Part shown: positions 32,404 to 40,534 of the stretch, piece by piece
How positions within the stretch are numbered: position 1 is the stretch's first letter
Layout: the number at the start of each line of letters is the position of its first letter
NCBI GenBank assembly: GCA_963750065.1
Contig: CAVVPK010000001.1
Coordinates: forward strand, 106,904-170,903
Origin: CAVSRC01 sp963750065
Lineage (GTDB): Bacteria; Pseudomonadota; Alphaproteobacteria; Rhizobiales; Kaistiaceae
Direction of reading: 5' to 3'
DNA: 64,000 nucleotides
Program-made: the position numbers and the translations under genes
Notes under the pieces: model-generated
What the model saw: only the letters and a program-made list of their open reading frames with translations
Told to the model about the DNA's origin: nothing
The model's database searches: none

Positions 32404-33585
32404 ATGTCACCCTTCGTCGTCGACTGGCTGAACCTTCTCGTGCGCTGGGCCCACATGATCGTGGGCATCGGCTGGATTGGCACGTCGTTCTATTTCATCG
32501 CCCTCGACCTCAGCCTGCGCAAACGCGAAAAGATGAAGGAGGGCGTCTACGGCACCGCCTGGGAGGTGCATGGCGGCGGCTTCTATCACGTCGAGAAGTT
32601 CCTGGTGGCGCCGACGGAGCTGCCGCCCGACCTCATCTGGTACCAATGGGAGGCCTATCTCACCTGGGTCACCGGCTTCGGCCTGCTGATCCTGCAATAC
32701 TACTGGCGCGCCGACGTCTTCCTCATCAGCCCGGACGTTCTGCCGCTGCTTCCCGTTCAGGCGATCTGGATTTCCGTGCTCAGCCTCGCCGGCGGCTGGC
32801 TCGTCTACGACCGCATCTGCAAGTCGCCGATCGGCAGGAACACGCCGCTGCTTGCCATCATCGTCTTCGCGCTCATCGTCGCCGCGGCCTGGTTCTACAG
32901 CCACGTATTCTCCGGACGCGGCGCCCTCATCCATGTCGGCGCCTTCATCGGCACGATCATGGCCGTGAACGTGTTCGGCATCATCATCCCCAACCAGAAG
33001 AAGATCGTCGCTTCGCTGATGGCCCATGAGGAGCCCGACCCGAGGCTGGGCGCCATCGGCAAGCAGCGCTCGGTGCACAACAATTACCTGACCCTGCCGG
33101 TCCTGGTGATGATGGTCTCCAGCCACTATCCGATGCTCGCCGGCCATTCGCAGACCTGGCTGATCGTGGCCCTCATCGTGGTCACCGGCGCCTCTGTGCG
33201 CCACTTCCTCAACCGGCACGACGCCCACGATCCCTTCGAGAAATACGGCTGGGCGCTGCCGGTGGCGGCGGTCGCGCTGGGCGTTGCCGTCTGGCTCACC
33301 GTGCCGCAAGCCAATGTTGCCCCCGCCGGCATGACCGTCAGCGAGAGCGAGGTACTCGCCATCGTCGGCAAGCACTGCATCATGTGCCATTCGGCCCATC
33401 CCAGCCACGAGGGCTTCGATGCGCCGCCCAAGGGGGTGATCCTCACCTCAATCCCCGACATCGTCCTGCACAAGGACCAGATCATCGCTCAGGCGGTGAA
33501 CAGCGATACCATGCCGCTCGGCAACGAGACCCACATCACGGAGGAAGAACGCCAGAAACTTGGCGCTTTCCTCATGAGCCGCTAG
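32404..33585 (+). CDS. puuD: Membrane-bound urate oxidase with cytochrome c domain (PuuD)
   Basis: PuuD oxidises urate to 5-hydroxyisourate and passes electrons to the respiratory chain, instead of making hydrogen peroxide as soluble uricase does. The N-terminal part holds about eight membrane helices with conserved His residues (RWAHMIVGIGWIGTSFYF, WEVHGGGFYHVEKF). The C-terminal part (from about residue 315) is a class I cytochrome c domain with heme motif CIMCH and a later Met in SDTMPLGN as likely axial ligand. About 393 residues. A GTG at 32398 two codons upstream is an alternative start. It follows the importer and precedes uraD. Confidence 0.93.
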   Translation: MSPFVVDWLNLLVRWAHMIVGIGWIGTSFYFIALDLSLRKREKMKEGVYGTAWEVHGGGFYHVEKFLVAPTELPPDLIWYQWEAYLTWVTGFGLLILQYYWRADVFLISPDVLPLLPVQAIWISVLSLAGGWLVYDRICKSPIGRNTPLLAIIVFALIVAAAWFYSHVFSGRGALIHVGAFIGTIMAVNVFGIIIPNQKKIVASLMAHEEPDPRLGAIGKQRSVHNNYLTLPVLVMMVSSHYPMLAGHSQTWLIVALIVVTGASVRHFLNRHDAHDPFEKYGWALPVAAVALGVAVWLTVPQANVAPAGMTVSESEVLAIVGKHCIMCHSAHPSHEGFDAPPKGVILTSIPDIVLHKDQIIAQAVNSDTMPLGNETHITEEERQKLGAFLMSR

Positions 33586-33620
33586 AAGGGGCCCTCTGAC
33601 GCGGGAGCTTTGCCTGGCTC

Positions 33621-34142
33621 ATGGTCGATTTTCCGATCACGCTGGAAGCAGTCAACGCCATGGACCTGGCCGGTTTCGTCGCCGCCTTCGGCGACGTCGC
33701 GGAGCATTCGCCGTGGGTGGCTGAGCGTGCGGTCGAACAGCGGCCATTCGCCAGCCTGCGCGACATGATCGAAGCCTTCGGCGACGAGGTGCGCGAGGCG
33801 GGACCGGCCGAGAAGCTGGCGCTGCTGCGCGCCCATCCGGACCTCGCCGGGCGTGCCGCCGTCGCCGGCGAGGTGGCCGAGGATTCGCGCCGCGAACAGG
33901 CCAGCGCCGGCCTCGACAAGCTGACGCCGGAGGAATTCGCCCGCTTCACCAGGCTCAACGAGTCCTACACCGCCAAGTTCGGCTTTCCCTTCATCCTGGC
34001 CGTGCGCGGCGCCGACAAGGAGACGATCCTGGCCGCCTTCGCCGAGCGCATCGAGCGCGAGCCGGAAGCCGAGATGGCCATGGCGGTGTCGGAAGTGGCC
34101 CGCATCATCGGCTTCCGCCTCGAGGACCGGATCCAATCGTGA
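33621..34142 (+). CDS. uraD: OHCU decarboxylase
   Basis: 2-oxo-4-hydroxy-4-carboxy-5-ureidoimidazoline decarboxylase, which completes stereospecific conversion of urate to S-allantoin. 173 residues. The family signature with the catalytic histidine is visible as LLRAHPDLAGRAA near residue 70, followed by LTPEEFARFTRLNESYTAKF and FPFILAVRG. Its stop overlaps the GTG start of the following amidohydrolase gene. With puuD and uraH the three-step urate pathway is complete in this locus. Confidence 0.94.
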   Translation: MVDFPITLEAVNAMDLAGFVAAFGDVAEHSPWVAERAVEQRPFASLRDMIEAFGDEVREAGPAEKLALLRAHPDLAGRAAVAGEVAEDSRREQASAGLDKLTPEEFARFTRLNESYTAKFGFPFILAVRGADKETILAAFAERIEREPEAEMAMAVSEVARIIGFRLEDRIQS

Positions 34143-35407
34143 GCCCATCCGACACGCTGGCAATCGGCGAGCGGGCCCAGGCCATGATCGACGCACTGGC
34201 AACGATCAGTGCCGAGCCGGACCGGCTCACCCGCCTGTTCCTGTCGCCAGAGCACAAGCGTGCTGCCGCACTCGTCGGCGAATGGATGCGCCGTGCGGGA
34301 TTGACCGTGCGCATGGACGCCGTCGGCACCATGCACGGCCTGCTGCCGGCCGCCGGCGGCGGACCGCTCGCACATAAGCGGCTGCTCGTCGGCTCGCATC
34401 TCGACACCGTCGTCGACGGCGGCCGCTTCGACGGCAATCTCGGCGTGATCGCCGGCATCGTCGCGGCGGAAGAAATCCGCGCCCGCGGCATTGCGTTGCC
34501 GTTTGCGCTCGAAATCCTGGCCTTCGGCGACGAGGAGGGCGTGCGCTACCCCAAGACGCTGATCTCGTCCTCGGCGATTGCCGGCACTGTCGATACGAGC
34601 GTGCTGGAGCTCACCGATGCCGACGGCATGACCATGCGCAATGCGCTGGCCGAATTCGGCGCCGACGCCGAACACATCATGGCGGAGGCCTACGCTCCGG
34701 CCGACGTGCTGGGCTATCTCGAGGTGCATATCGAGCAGGGTCCGGTGCTGGAGCAGGCGAACGAACCGCTCGGCGTGGTCAGCGCCATCGCCAGCCAGGG
34801 CCGCTACCGTTTCAGCGTGCGCGGCGAGGCCGGACACGCCGGCACCGTGCCCATGGCGGTGCGCCACGATGCGCTGGCCGCCGCCGCCGAGATGGCACTG
34901 CTGATCGAGCAGGTGGCGAAGAAGGGCACCAGATCGTCCCTCGTCGCCACCGTCGGCGAATTGCACGTATCGCCGGGTGCCAGCAACGTCATCCCGGGCA
35001 GCGTCGCGTTCAGCCTCGATCTCAGGGCTGCCGACGACGACGCACGGATGGTGGCGGCCAACGAGATCCGCGCCGCCGTGCGCCAGATCGGGATCAGGCG
35101 TGGTGTCGTCGTCGGCATCGAGACGGTCCACGAAAAGCCGGTGGCGGTCTGTGCGCCGCGTCTGAGGCGGGCGATCGTCGCGGCGATCGACAGCGTCACG
35201 GGCGCCAAGCCGCGCGAGCTGATGTCGGGCGCCGGCCACGACGGCCAGGCGATGGTCCATCTCACCGATATCGGCATGATCTTCGTGCGCTGCCGGGCAG
35301 GCATCAGCCACAACCCGCTGGAATTCGTCACCGTCGCCGATGTCGGCTTGTCAATCGAGGCACTGATCCAGACAATTGTCAGGATTGCCGGCGAAGGCGC
35401 AGCCTGA
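34139..35407 (+). CDS. allC: Allantoate amidohydrolase / M20-type N-carbamoyl amidohydrolase
   Basis: A 422-residue metal-dependent amidohydrolase of the AllC/hydantoinase-carbamoylase M20 group. Metal- and substrate-binding motifs are intact: GSHLDTVVDGGRFDGNLGV near residue 87, FGDEEGVRYP near 128, HIEQGPVLE near 197, RGEAGHAGTVPM near 230 and MSGAGHDGQAMVH near 362. In this context it most likely hydrolyses allantoate, releasing ammonia toward ureidoglycine/ureidoglycolate. The family also contains beta-ureidopropionases and carbamoylases, so the symbol rests on context. GTG start overlaps the uraD stop. Confidence 0.8.
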   Translation: MSPSDTLAIGERAQAMIDALATISAEPDRLTRLFLSPEHKRAAALVGEWMRRAGLTVRMDAVGTMHGLLPAAGGGPLAHKRLLVGSHLDTVVDGGRFDGNLGVIAGIVAAEEIRARGIALPFALEILAFGDEEGVRYPKTLISSSAIAGTVDTSVLELTDADGMTMRNALAEFGADAEHIMAEAYAPADVLGYLEVHIEQGPVLEQANEPLGVVSAIASQGRYRFSVRGEAGHAGTVPMAVRHDALAAAAEMALLIEQVAKKGTRSSLVATVGELHVSPGASNVIPGSVAFSLDLRAADDDARMVAANEIRAAVRQIGIRRGVVVGIETVHEKPVAVCAPRLRRAIVAAIDSVTGAKPRELMSGAGHDGQAMVHLTDIGMIFVRCRAGISHNPLEFVTVADVGLSIEALIQTIVRIAGEGAA

Positions 35408-35460
35408 AGCAAGTACATTGCCTCTCCTGCCCAACGGACTAAGATCATCTCGTGGAGGAC

Positions 35461-35502
35461 GTATGCAGTATATTGAATGCATACGCTTGTGACTGAAGTC
35501 AC
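35461..35502. promoter_or_regulatory. Inverted repeats between the purine locus and the cysteine-rich gene
   Basis: GTATGCA (35461-35467) and TGCATAC (35478-35484) form a perfect 7-base inverted repeat spaced by 10 bases, the geometry of a dimeric repressor or activator site one helical turn and a half apart. Immediately after it GTGACT and AGTCAC (35489-35502) form a second palindrome. The region is the AT-richest part of the 234-bp gap. It may control the gene at 35642. No regulator gene is adjacent. Confidence 0.45.
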
Positions 35503-35546
35503 TGACCCGCCAGGCGGCGCGGGCGACAACTAGTTCTACGAGCGTT

Positions 35547-35580
35547 CATTCCGCGCGCATGAAACTGCGCGGGATGTTTC
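35547..35580 (+). promoter_or_regulatory. Competing hairpins in the leader of the cysteine-rich repeat gene
   Basis: CATTCCGCGC (35547-35556) pairs with GCGCGGGATG (35567-35576) over ten positions with one G-T pair. GAAAC (35561-35565) can instead pair with GTTTC (35576-35580), which needs bases from the loop and the right end of the first stem. The block ends 61 bp before the ATG. It could be a 5' untranslated regulatory structure; this rests on pairing alone. Confidence 0.35.
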
Positions 35581-35641
35581 CATTTGTTGACGCCGCCTTG
35601 TCGCAACATGCGGCGAGGCTTCGGCGGATCGGGAGGATCCA

Positions 35642-38560
35642 ATGAACGGGCAGGCGACACCCGCAACGACGCATCGGCCGTCGATCATCCGTCATCTGAA
35701 CAAATGGTTGGCACGCGCCGCCGCCTTGGCACTGGCAGGCGGCGTTCTCATGTCTGCCGCCGCGGCACAGGAGGCGCTCGTCCAGCCCGGCGATGCCGTC
35801 GTCACCGGCTTTGCCGGCGTCGCCGCAGCCCAGGCGCCGGAAGGCGCCGATCCGTTCGACTATGTCGGCATCGATATGGGCGGTGCCTCGGCGCGCGTCG
35901 TCGATCTGACGACATTGGGGCCGCAGGGCGGCGAGAGCGCGGCGCCGAAGCTCTTCACCGTCACTCCGAGTCAGGTCGGGCAGGTGTTTGGCGTCGCGCT
36001 CGACGATGCCAATCCTCCCAACATCTATCTGGCGGCAACCTCGGCCTACGGCCTGTCGATCGCCGTTCCCGATTCCGGCGGCCAGATGAAGCGCGTGCAG
36101 CGCGGCGAAGCCGGCGCCCAGTTCGTGCCCGGCCAGTTCGCTCCGCCGGAAGCCGGCGGCAACCCCGGCTCGATCTGGCGTGTCGACGGCACCACCGGCG
36201 AAGTCTCGCTGTTTGCAACCGTCGCGACGGCGGCAACCGGCGCCGCGTCGCTCGGCGGGCTCGCCTACGACCCGGCGACCCGGCAAATCTTTGTCGCGGA
36301 TCGTTCCACCGGCATCGTCTACCGCTACGGCCTCGACGGCACTGAGCAGGGATCCTACGACCACGGCGTCGAAGGTCGGCCAAATGCCGGCCTGCCGCCG
36401 ATCCCGCAGCCGGCGATGGCGCCGGTCGATATCACCAACCCGTCGTTCGATGCCACCAGCCCAGCGACCTGGGGCTTTGCGGCGCCGGCGCGGCGCGTCT
36501 TTGCGCTCGCCGTGCATGACCGCCGGCTGTTCTATTCGCTCGCGCAGGGGCCACAGGTATGGTCCGTCGAGATCAATCCGAACGGAACGGTTTCCGGCGG
36601 CGCGCGCACGGAAGTCGAGGTACCGTCGCTGCAGGATGGCGTCGAGATCACGTCGATCACCTTCGACGGCCAGGGCCGCATGTATCTGGCCGAGCGCGGC
36701 GCCACGACCGGCGATTACTCCATGTATGCGCTGGCCAATGGCGGCCAAAGCCGCGTGTTGCGCTATCTCCCCGAAGGGCCGGGCCACTGGCAACCCTCGC
36801 CACAGCAGTATTCGGTCGGCATGGCGCCGAACTACAACAACGCCGACGGCGGCGTCGCACTCAGCTACGGCTACGATCAGCAGAGCGAAAGCGCGGTCAT
36901 CGACACCAATGCTTGTGGTGCAACCGTCTGGACCACCGGCGAGCGCCTGCTCGATCCGGGCGACCCCTCGGCCGCGCCAGGGTCTTTCCCCTACGTCGAC
37001 GGCCTGCAGGGCAATGCGGTCAATCTCGTCCAGCCGCAAAACATGCCTCCGACGGCGAGCTGGTTCGTCGATTATGACGACAAGGCCGGATACCCCGATT
37101 TCCGCGGCTATATGGGCGCAATCGCAACGCCGCCCTGCGCCGGCCAGGCCGCGCCGCCGCCTGTGATGTGCCCACCGGGCACCTACTACGACGGCAGCCA
37201 GTGCATCATCATCCCGACCTGCCCGCCCGGCACGACCTATCAGAACGGGCAGTGCGTTTATCCGACCTGTCCTCCGGGCTACTATGTCCACAACGGCCAG
37301 TGCGTCCCACCGCCGGTCAGCTGCCCGCCGGGTACCTTCTACTACCAGGGCCAATGCTACCCGGTGAGTTGCCCGCCCGGCCTGGTCAAGCAGCCCAACG
37401 GCCAGTGTGCGTGCCCGCCCGGCAACGTCTTCTACAACGGCAAGTGCGTGCCGCCGCAGGCATGCCCGCCCGGCATGATCACGCTGCCCGGCGGCCTGTG
37501 CTGGTGTCCGCTCGGCATGATCTTCGGCAACGGCGCCTGCCAGCCGCCGCCCTCGTGCCCGCCGGGCAACGAGATGTGGAACGGCCAGTGCGTGCCCAAG
37601 TGCCCGCCCGGTCAGGTGCACACGCCACCCAACGGCACCTGCAAGGTGAAGATCATCATCCCGCCGGTTACACTGTGCCTGCCGCCGAAGGAGGTCTGGA
37701 ACGGCCAGTGCCTCAACAAGTGCCCGCCCGGTCAGGTGCACACACCGCCCAACGGTGTCTGCAAACCGCTGATCATCATTCCGCCGGGCAAGCTGTGCCT
37801 GGTGGGCCAGGAACTCTGGAACGGCAAATGTGTGCCCAAGTGCCCGCCCTTCCAGGTTCACACCCCGCCCAACGGCGCCTGCAAGCCGCAGATCATCCTG
37901 CCGCCGCCGGGTACGCTGTGCCTGCCGCCGAAGGAGATCTGGAACGGCAAGTGCCTGAACAAGTGCCCGCCCGGTCAGGTCCACACGCTGCCCAACGGCG
38001 CCTGCAAGGTGAAGATCATCCTGCCGCCGCCGGGCACCCTGTGCCTGCCGCCGAAGGAGGTCTGGAACGGCAAGTGCCTCAACAAGTGCCCGCCCGGCCA
38101 GGTCCACACGCTGCCCAACGGTGCCTGCAAGGTGAAGATCATCCTGCCGCCGCCGGGCACCCTGTGCCTGCCGCCGAAGGAGGTCTGGAACGGCAAATGC
38201 CTGAACAAATGCCCGCCCGGCCAGGTCCACACGCTGCCCAACGGTGCCTGCAAGCTGCAGATCATCATCAAGCCGCCGATCATCAAGCCGGTGGTCTGTC
38301 TGCCGCCCAATGAGCTCTGGCAAGGCAAGTGCGTGCCCAAGTGCCCGCCCGGCCAGGTCCATACGCTGCCCAACGGCGCCTGCAAGCTGCAGATCATCAT
38401 CAAGCCGCCGATCATCAAGCCGGTGGTCTGTCTGCCGCCCAATGAGCTCTGGCAAGGCAAGTGCGTGCCCAAGTGCCTCCCGGGCATGATCCACCACCTG
38501 CCAAACGGTCAGTGCGGCTTGAATCTCCAGCTGCCGCTGAATCCGAAGCCCAAGCCGTGA
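35642..38560 (+). CDS. Secreted propeller-like protein with long cysteine-rich repeat tail
   Basis: A 972-residue protein I do not recognise. Residues 1-42 form a long signal peptide (basic KWLARAA, hydrophobic AALALAGGVLMSAAAA, cleavage before QEA). Residues about 50-495 resemble a beta-propeller: repeated short beta motifs such as GLAYDPATRQIFVADRS and ITFDGQGRMYLAERG. From residue 510 come about eight short units of the form CPPGxxxxNGxC (one per 15-20 residues), then eight longer units of 40-44 residues from residue 639, each with four Cys (CLPPKEVWNGKC, LNKCPPG, LPNGAC) and a hydrophobic II(I/L)PP linker. The chain ends in a Lys/Pro tail. A good GGAGG-type site precedes the ATG. It is likely exported to periplasm or surface, with disulfide-rich modules; adhesion or envelope binding is only a guess. 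Confidence 0.85.
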   Translation: MNGQATPATTHRPSIIRHLNKWLARAAALALAGGVLMSAAAAQEALVQPGDAVVTGFAGVAAAQAPEGADPFDYVGIDMGGASARVVDLTTLGPQGGESAAPKLFTVTPSQVGQVFGVALDDANPPNIYLAATSAYGLSIAVPDSGGQMKRVQRGEAGAQFVPGQFAPPEAGGNPGSIWRVDGTTGEVSLFATVATAATGAASLGGLAYDPATRQIFVADRSTGIVYRYGLDGTEQGSYDHGVEGRPNAGLPPIPQPAMAPVDITNPSFDATSPATWGFAAPARRVFALAVHDRRLFYSLAQGPQVWSVEINPNGTVSGGARTEVEVPSLQDGVEITSITFDGQGRMYLAERGATTGDYSMYALANGGQSRVLRYLPEGPGHWQPSPQQYSVGMAPNYNNADGGVALSYGYDQQSESAVIDTNACGATVWTTGERLLDPGDPSAAPGSFPYVDGLQGNAVNLVQPQNMPPTASWFVDYDDKAGYPDFRGYMGAIATPPCAGQAAPPPVMCPPGTYYDGSQCIIIPTCPPGTTYQNGQCVYPTCPPGYYVHNGQCVPPPVSCPPGTFYYQGQCYPVSCPPGLVKQPNGQCACPPGNVFYNGKCVPPQACPPGMITLPGGLCWCPLGMIFGNGACQPPPSCPPGNEMWNGQCVPKCPPGQVHTPPNGTCKVKIIIPPVTLCLPPKEVWNGQCLNKCPPGQVHTPPNGVCKPLIIIPPGKLCLVGQELWNGKCVPKCPPFQVHTPPNGACKPQIILPPPGTLCLPPKEIWNGKCLNKCPPGQVHTLPNGACKVKIILPPPGTLCLPPKEVWNGKCLNKCPPGQVHTLPNGACKVKIILPPPGTLCLPPKEVWNGKCLNKCPPGQVHTLPNGACKLQIIIKPPIIKPVVCLPPNELWQGKCVPKCPPGQVHTLPNGACKLQIIIKPPIIKPVVCLPPNELWQGKCVPKCLPGMIHHLPNGQCGLNLQLPLNPKPKP
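37556..38551 (+). repeat. In-frame tandem repeat array of 120-132 bp units
   Basis: Eight units begin with a Cys codon at 37556, 37676, 37796, 37919, 38042, 38165, 38297 and 38429, so unit lengths are 120, 120, 123, 123, 123, 132 and 132 bp. All lengths are multiples of three. The middle units differ by only a few bases. Unit 7's upstream flank and start are repeated without change at unit 8 over at least 94 bases (38250-38343 against 38382-38475). The pattern indicates recent copying or homogenisation inside the gene and possible unit-number variation among strains. Confidence 0.9.
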
Positions 38561-38568
38561 ACGGCCCT

Positions 38569-38598
38569 GAACCGGCCGCCGTAACTGGCGGCCGGTTC
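38569..38598 (+). terminator. Perfect hairpin after the cysteine-rich gene
   Basis: Twelve-base perfect arms (38569-38580 and 38587-38598) around a 6-base loop begin 9 bases after the stop codon. A second, imperfect hairpin (AGCCC with GGGCT, about 38619-38645) follows and runs into TTTGCTT. Together they form a plausible terminator before the SMP-30-like gene, which would then need its own promoter or rely on read-through. Confidence 0.65.
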
Positions 38599-38674
38599 TC
38601 GCACAGGATAGGCTGCTGAGCCCCGGTCGCCACGACGGCCGGGCTTTGCTTCGTGCGGACAAGGACGACTGCCG

Positions 38675-39572
38675 GTGCTGGGTTTCAAGCCACTCGACGA
38701 ATCCATTCGCTGCGACCTCGGCGAGAACCCGGTCTATGACGACCGCGAGAACGCGTTTCTCTTCGAGGACATCGTCAACCGGATGATCCACAGCATCGAT
38801 CTGGCGAGCGGGGCGGCGAAACACTGGACCTTCGCCAGCGAGGTCTGTTCCTTCGGGCTGACCGACAGCGGCAGGTTGGTGGTGGCGCTGCGCCACGAGG
38901 TCGGCCTGTTCGATCGCTCGAGCGGCGCCTTCCAGCGGCTCTCGACCATCGAGGACGGCAACCCCGACACCCGCAACAATGACGGCAAGGTCGGGCCCGA
39001 CGGCGCCTTCTGGGTCGGCTCGATGGACGATCGCGGCAAGCCGGCCGGCGAACGCCGGCCGCTCGGCTCACTCTACCGGGTCGACGGCAGCGGCCGCGTC
39101 GCAAAGAAGGTCAAAGGTCTGATCACCAGCAACGGTCTCGCCTGGAGCGCCGACGGTCGATCCATGTTCCACGCCGAACTCGAGCGGCCCGTGGATCGAC
39201 CGCTGGGACTTCGATCCGGCGACCGGCGAAATCAGCAATCGCACGCGCATTGTCGCCAACATTGCCAATGAGGACGGCCGGCCGGACGGTGGCGCCACGG
39301 ATGTCGAGGGATGCTACTGGAGCGCCGGCGTCTCCGCCTCGCGGCTGAACCGTTACGATGCCGCCGGCCGGCTTGTCGCGCACTATCCCGTGCCGGTGGC
39401 GGCACCGACGATGCCCTGCTTTGGCGGGCCCGACATGAAGACGCTGTTCGTCACCAGCCTGCGCACGGGCCGCAGTCCCGTGGCATTGCAGAAATACCCG
39501 CTGACCGGCGTGACGCTCATCGGCCGCAGTCCCGTTGCCGGTGTGCCAGTGACCCGCTTCCGCGACGGCTGA
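38675..39572 (+). pseudogene. SMP-30/gluconolactonase-like protein, single frameshift
   Basis: A sugar lactonase-type six-blade propeller, about 298 residues if repaired. It starts with GTG at 38675 (LGFKPLDESIRCDLGENPVY). Metal-site motifs are visible: a Glu in LGENPVYD, NDGKVGPDGAFWVGSMDD near residue 110 and GLAWSADGRSMFHAE near 155. Right after this the frame breaks: one extra base near 39179 is needed to continue as SSGPWIDRWDFDPATGE, then GGATDVEGCYWSAGVSASRL and on to the stop at 39572. It may be inactive in this strain, or the base may be a sequencing error. Substrate unknown; relatives hydrolyse sugar lactones. Confidence 0.8.
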
Positions 39573-39580
39573 GCACGGCC

Positions 39581-40408
39581 CTACGGCGCCAGCTCGAGCT
39601 GGATGTCCTTCCACTGGTCGTACTGAGCCGCCGGCAGGCGGTACGGTCCGCACTTCGTCACTGCCTCGATCGCTGCCTTAGCCGCCGCCGCTCCGGCGGG
39701 CGTGGCCGGAAACTCGACCACGGCCGGATCGCCATCGACCGCGCCATCCTTCCGCAGTTGAAACCGGAGCGTGACGGTGACCTGGCGCGGATCGCTCCAG
39801 CCGGTCGGAACCGTCCAGCAGCGCTTTGCCTGGGTTCGCAGTTCCGCCAGGAGCGCCGCCGGCAAGGTCGTTTTGCGGCCGTATTCCGCCATGCCCAGCG
39901 ACGCCGCGGTCTGCGACCACGACGGGCTCTTCTTTTTGCCGGCGACTTCTTCGGCCTTGGCAGGCGCGGGCGTCTTTTCGCCGCCCGACGCACCTTTGGC
40001 GGGAGTGGCGGCCGCCGCCCCGGCCTTTGGTGGCGGCGGGGGCGGCTTCTGCTGCTGGTGGGGCGGTGCGGCCGGCTTGTCCACCGGCGGTGCCAGCGTC
40101 TCTTTCGGCAGGTGTAGAGGCGGCTTTTCCGGCGCTTTCGGAGCCTGGTCGGCCGGGACCAGCCTGACCGGGATGGCCTGCGGCGGCTTCTGCGCCGAGG
40201 CCAGCGAACCGATGATTAGCAGCCCGATGATCAGGTGACCGGCGGCCGAGGCGCCGACGCTGATAACATCCGCCTTCCGGGCTGCAGCGATCGCGGCCGG
40301 CCCCACGAAAGGGGCGACCGGCTCCGGAATCGAGATAGGCGGCACCACGACGCCCGGCGGCGCCTCCGCCGCGGCGGCACCGTCTACTCCTGCGCTGTCC
40401 TCTGTCAT
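39581..40408 (-). CDS. TonB/TolA-like protein with proline-rich periplasmic spacer
   Basis: A 275-residue protein with the architecture of an energy transducer: a cytoplasmic N-terminal part rich in Ala/Pro, one membrane segment near residues 60-80 (AAGHLIIGLLIIGSLAS), a proline- and lysine-rich spacer (HQQQKPPPPPPK) and a folded C-terminal domain with RCWTVPTGWSDPRQVTVTLR near residue 195. The last domain resembles TonB/TolA C-terminal modules that start with a Cys-Trp segment. exbB/exbD or tolQ/tolR are not adjacent, so its partner is unknown. It is convergent with the SMP-30-like gene, 8 bp apart. The ATG at 40408 is chosen over one at 40459 that precedes it by 17 unconserved codons. Confidence 0.7.
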   Translation of the reverse strand: MTEDSAGVDGAAAAEAPPGVVVPPISIPEPVAPFVGPAAIAAARKADVISVGASAAGHLIIGLLIIGSLASAQKPPQAIPVRLVPADQAPKAPEKPPLHLPKETLAPPVDKPAAPPHQQQKPPPPPPKAGAAAATPAKGASGGEKTPAPAKAEEVAGKKKSPSWSQTAASLGMAEYGRKTTLPAALLAELRTQAKRCWTVPTGWSDPRQVTVTLRFQLRKDGAVDGDPAVVEFPATPAGAAAAKAAIEAVTKCGPYRLPAAQYDQWKDIQLELAP

Positions 40409-40534
40409 CGTCGCGACAGCATAGCGCCGTTTTCCTGTCAGCTGACTTGCCATGGCCATGGCAGCGCAGAATTGCAGCCGCGTGCACTGCCGCCGAAGGG
40501 CGCCAGTCCGCTATGAATCCAGGGGCTGATGGAG

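Noticed and set aside
37556..38551. Repeat array considered as a CRISPR array
   Set aside because: Units are contiguous, in frame and coding, with no spacers and no cas genes nearby.
35546..38896. A 1116-codon open frame on the minus strand across the cysteine-rich gene
   Set aside because: It mirrors the plus-strand gene; the GC-rich repeats lack stop codons on either strand. The plus strand has a signal peptide, ribosome binding site and coherent cysteine pattern.
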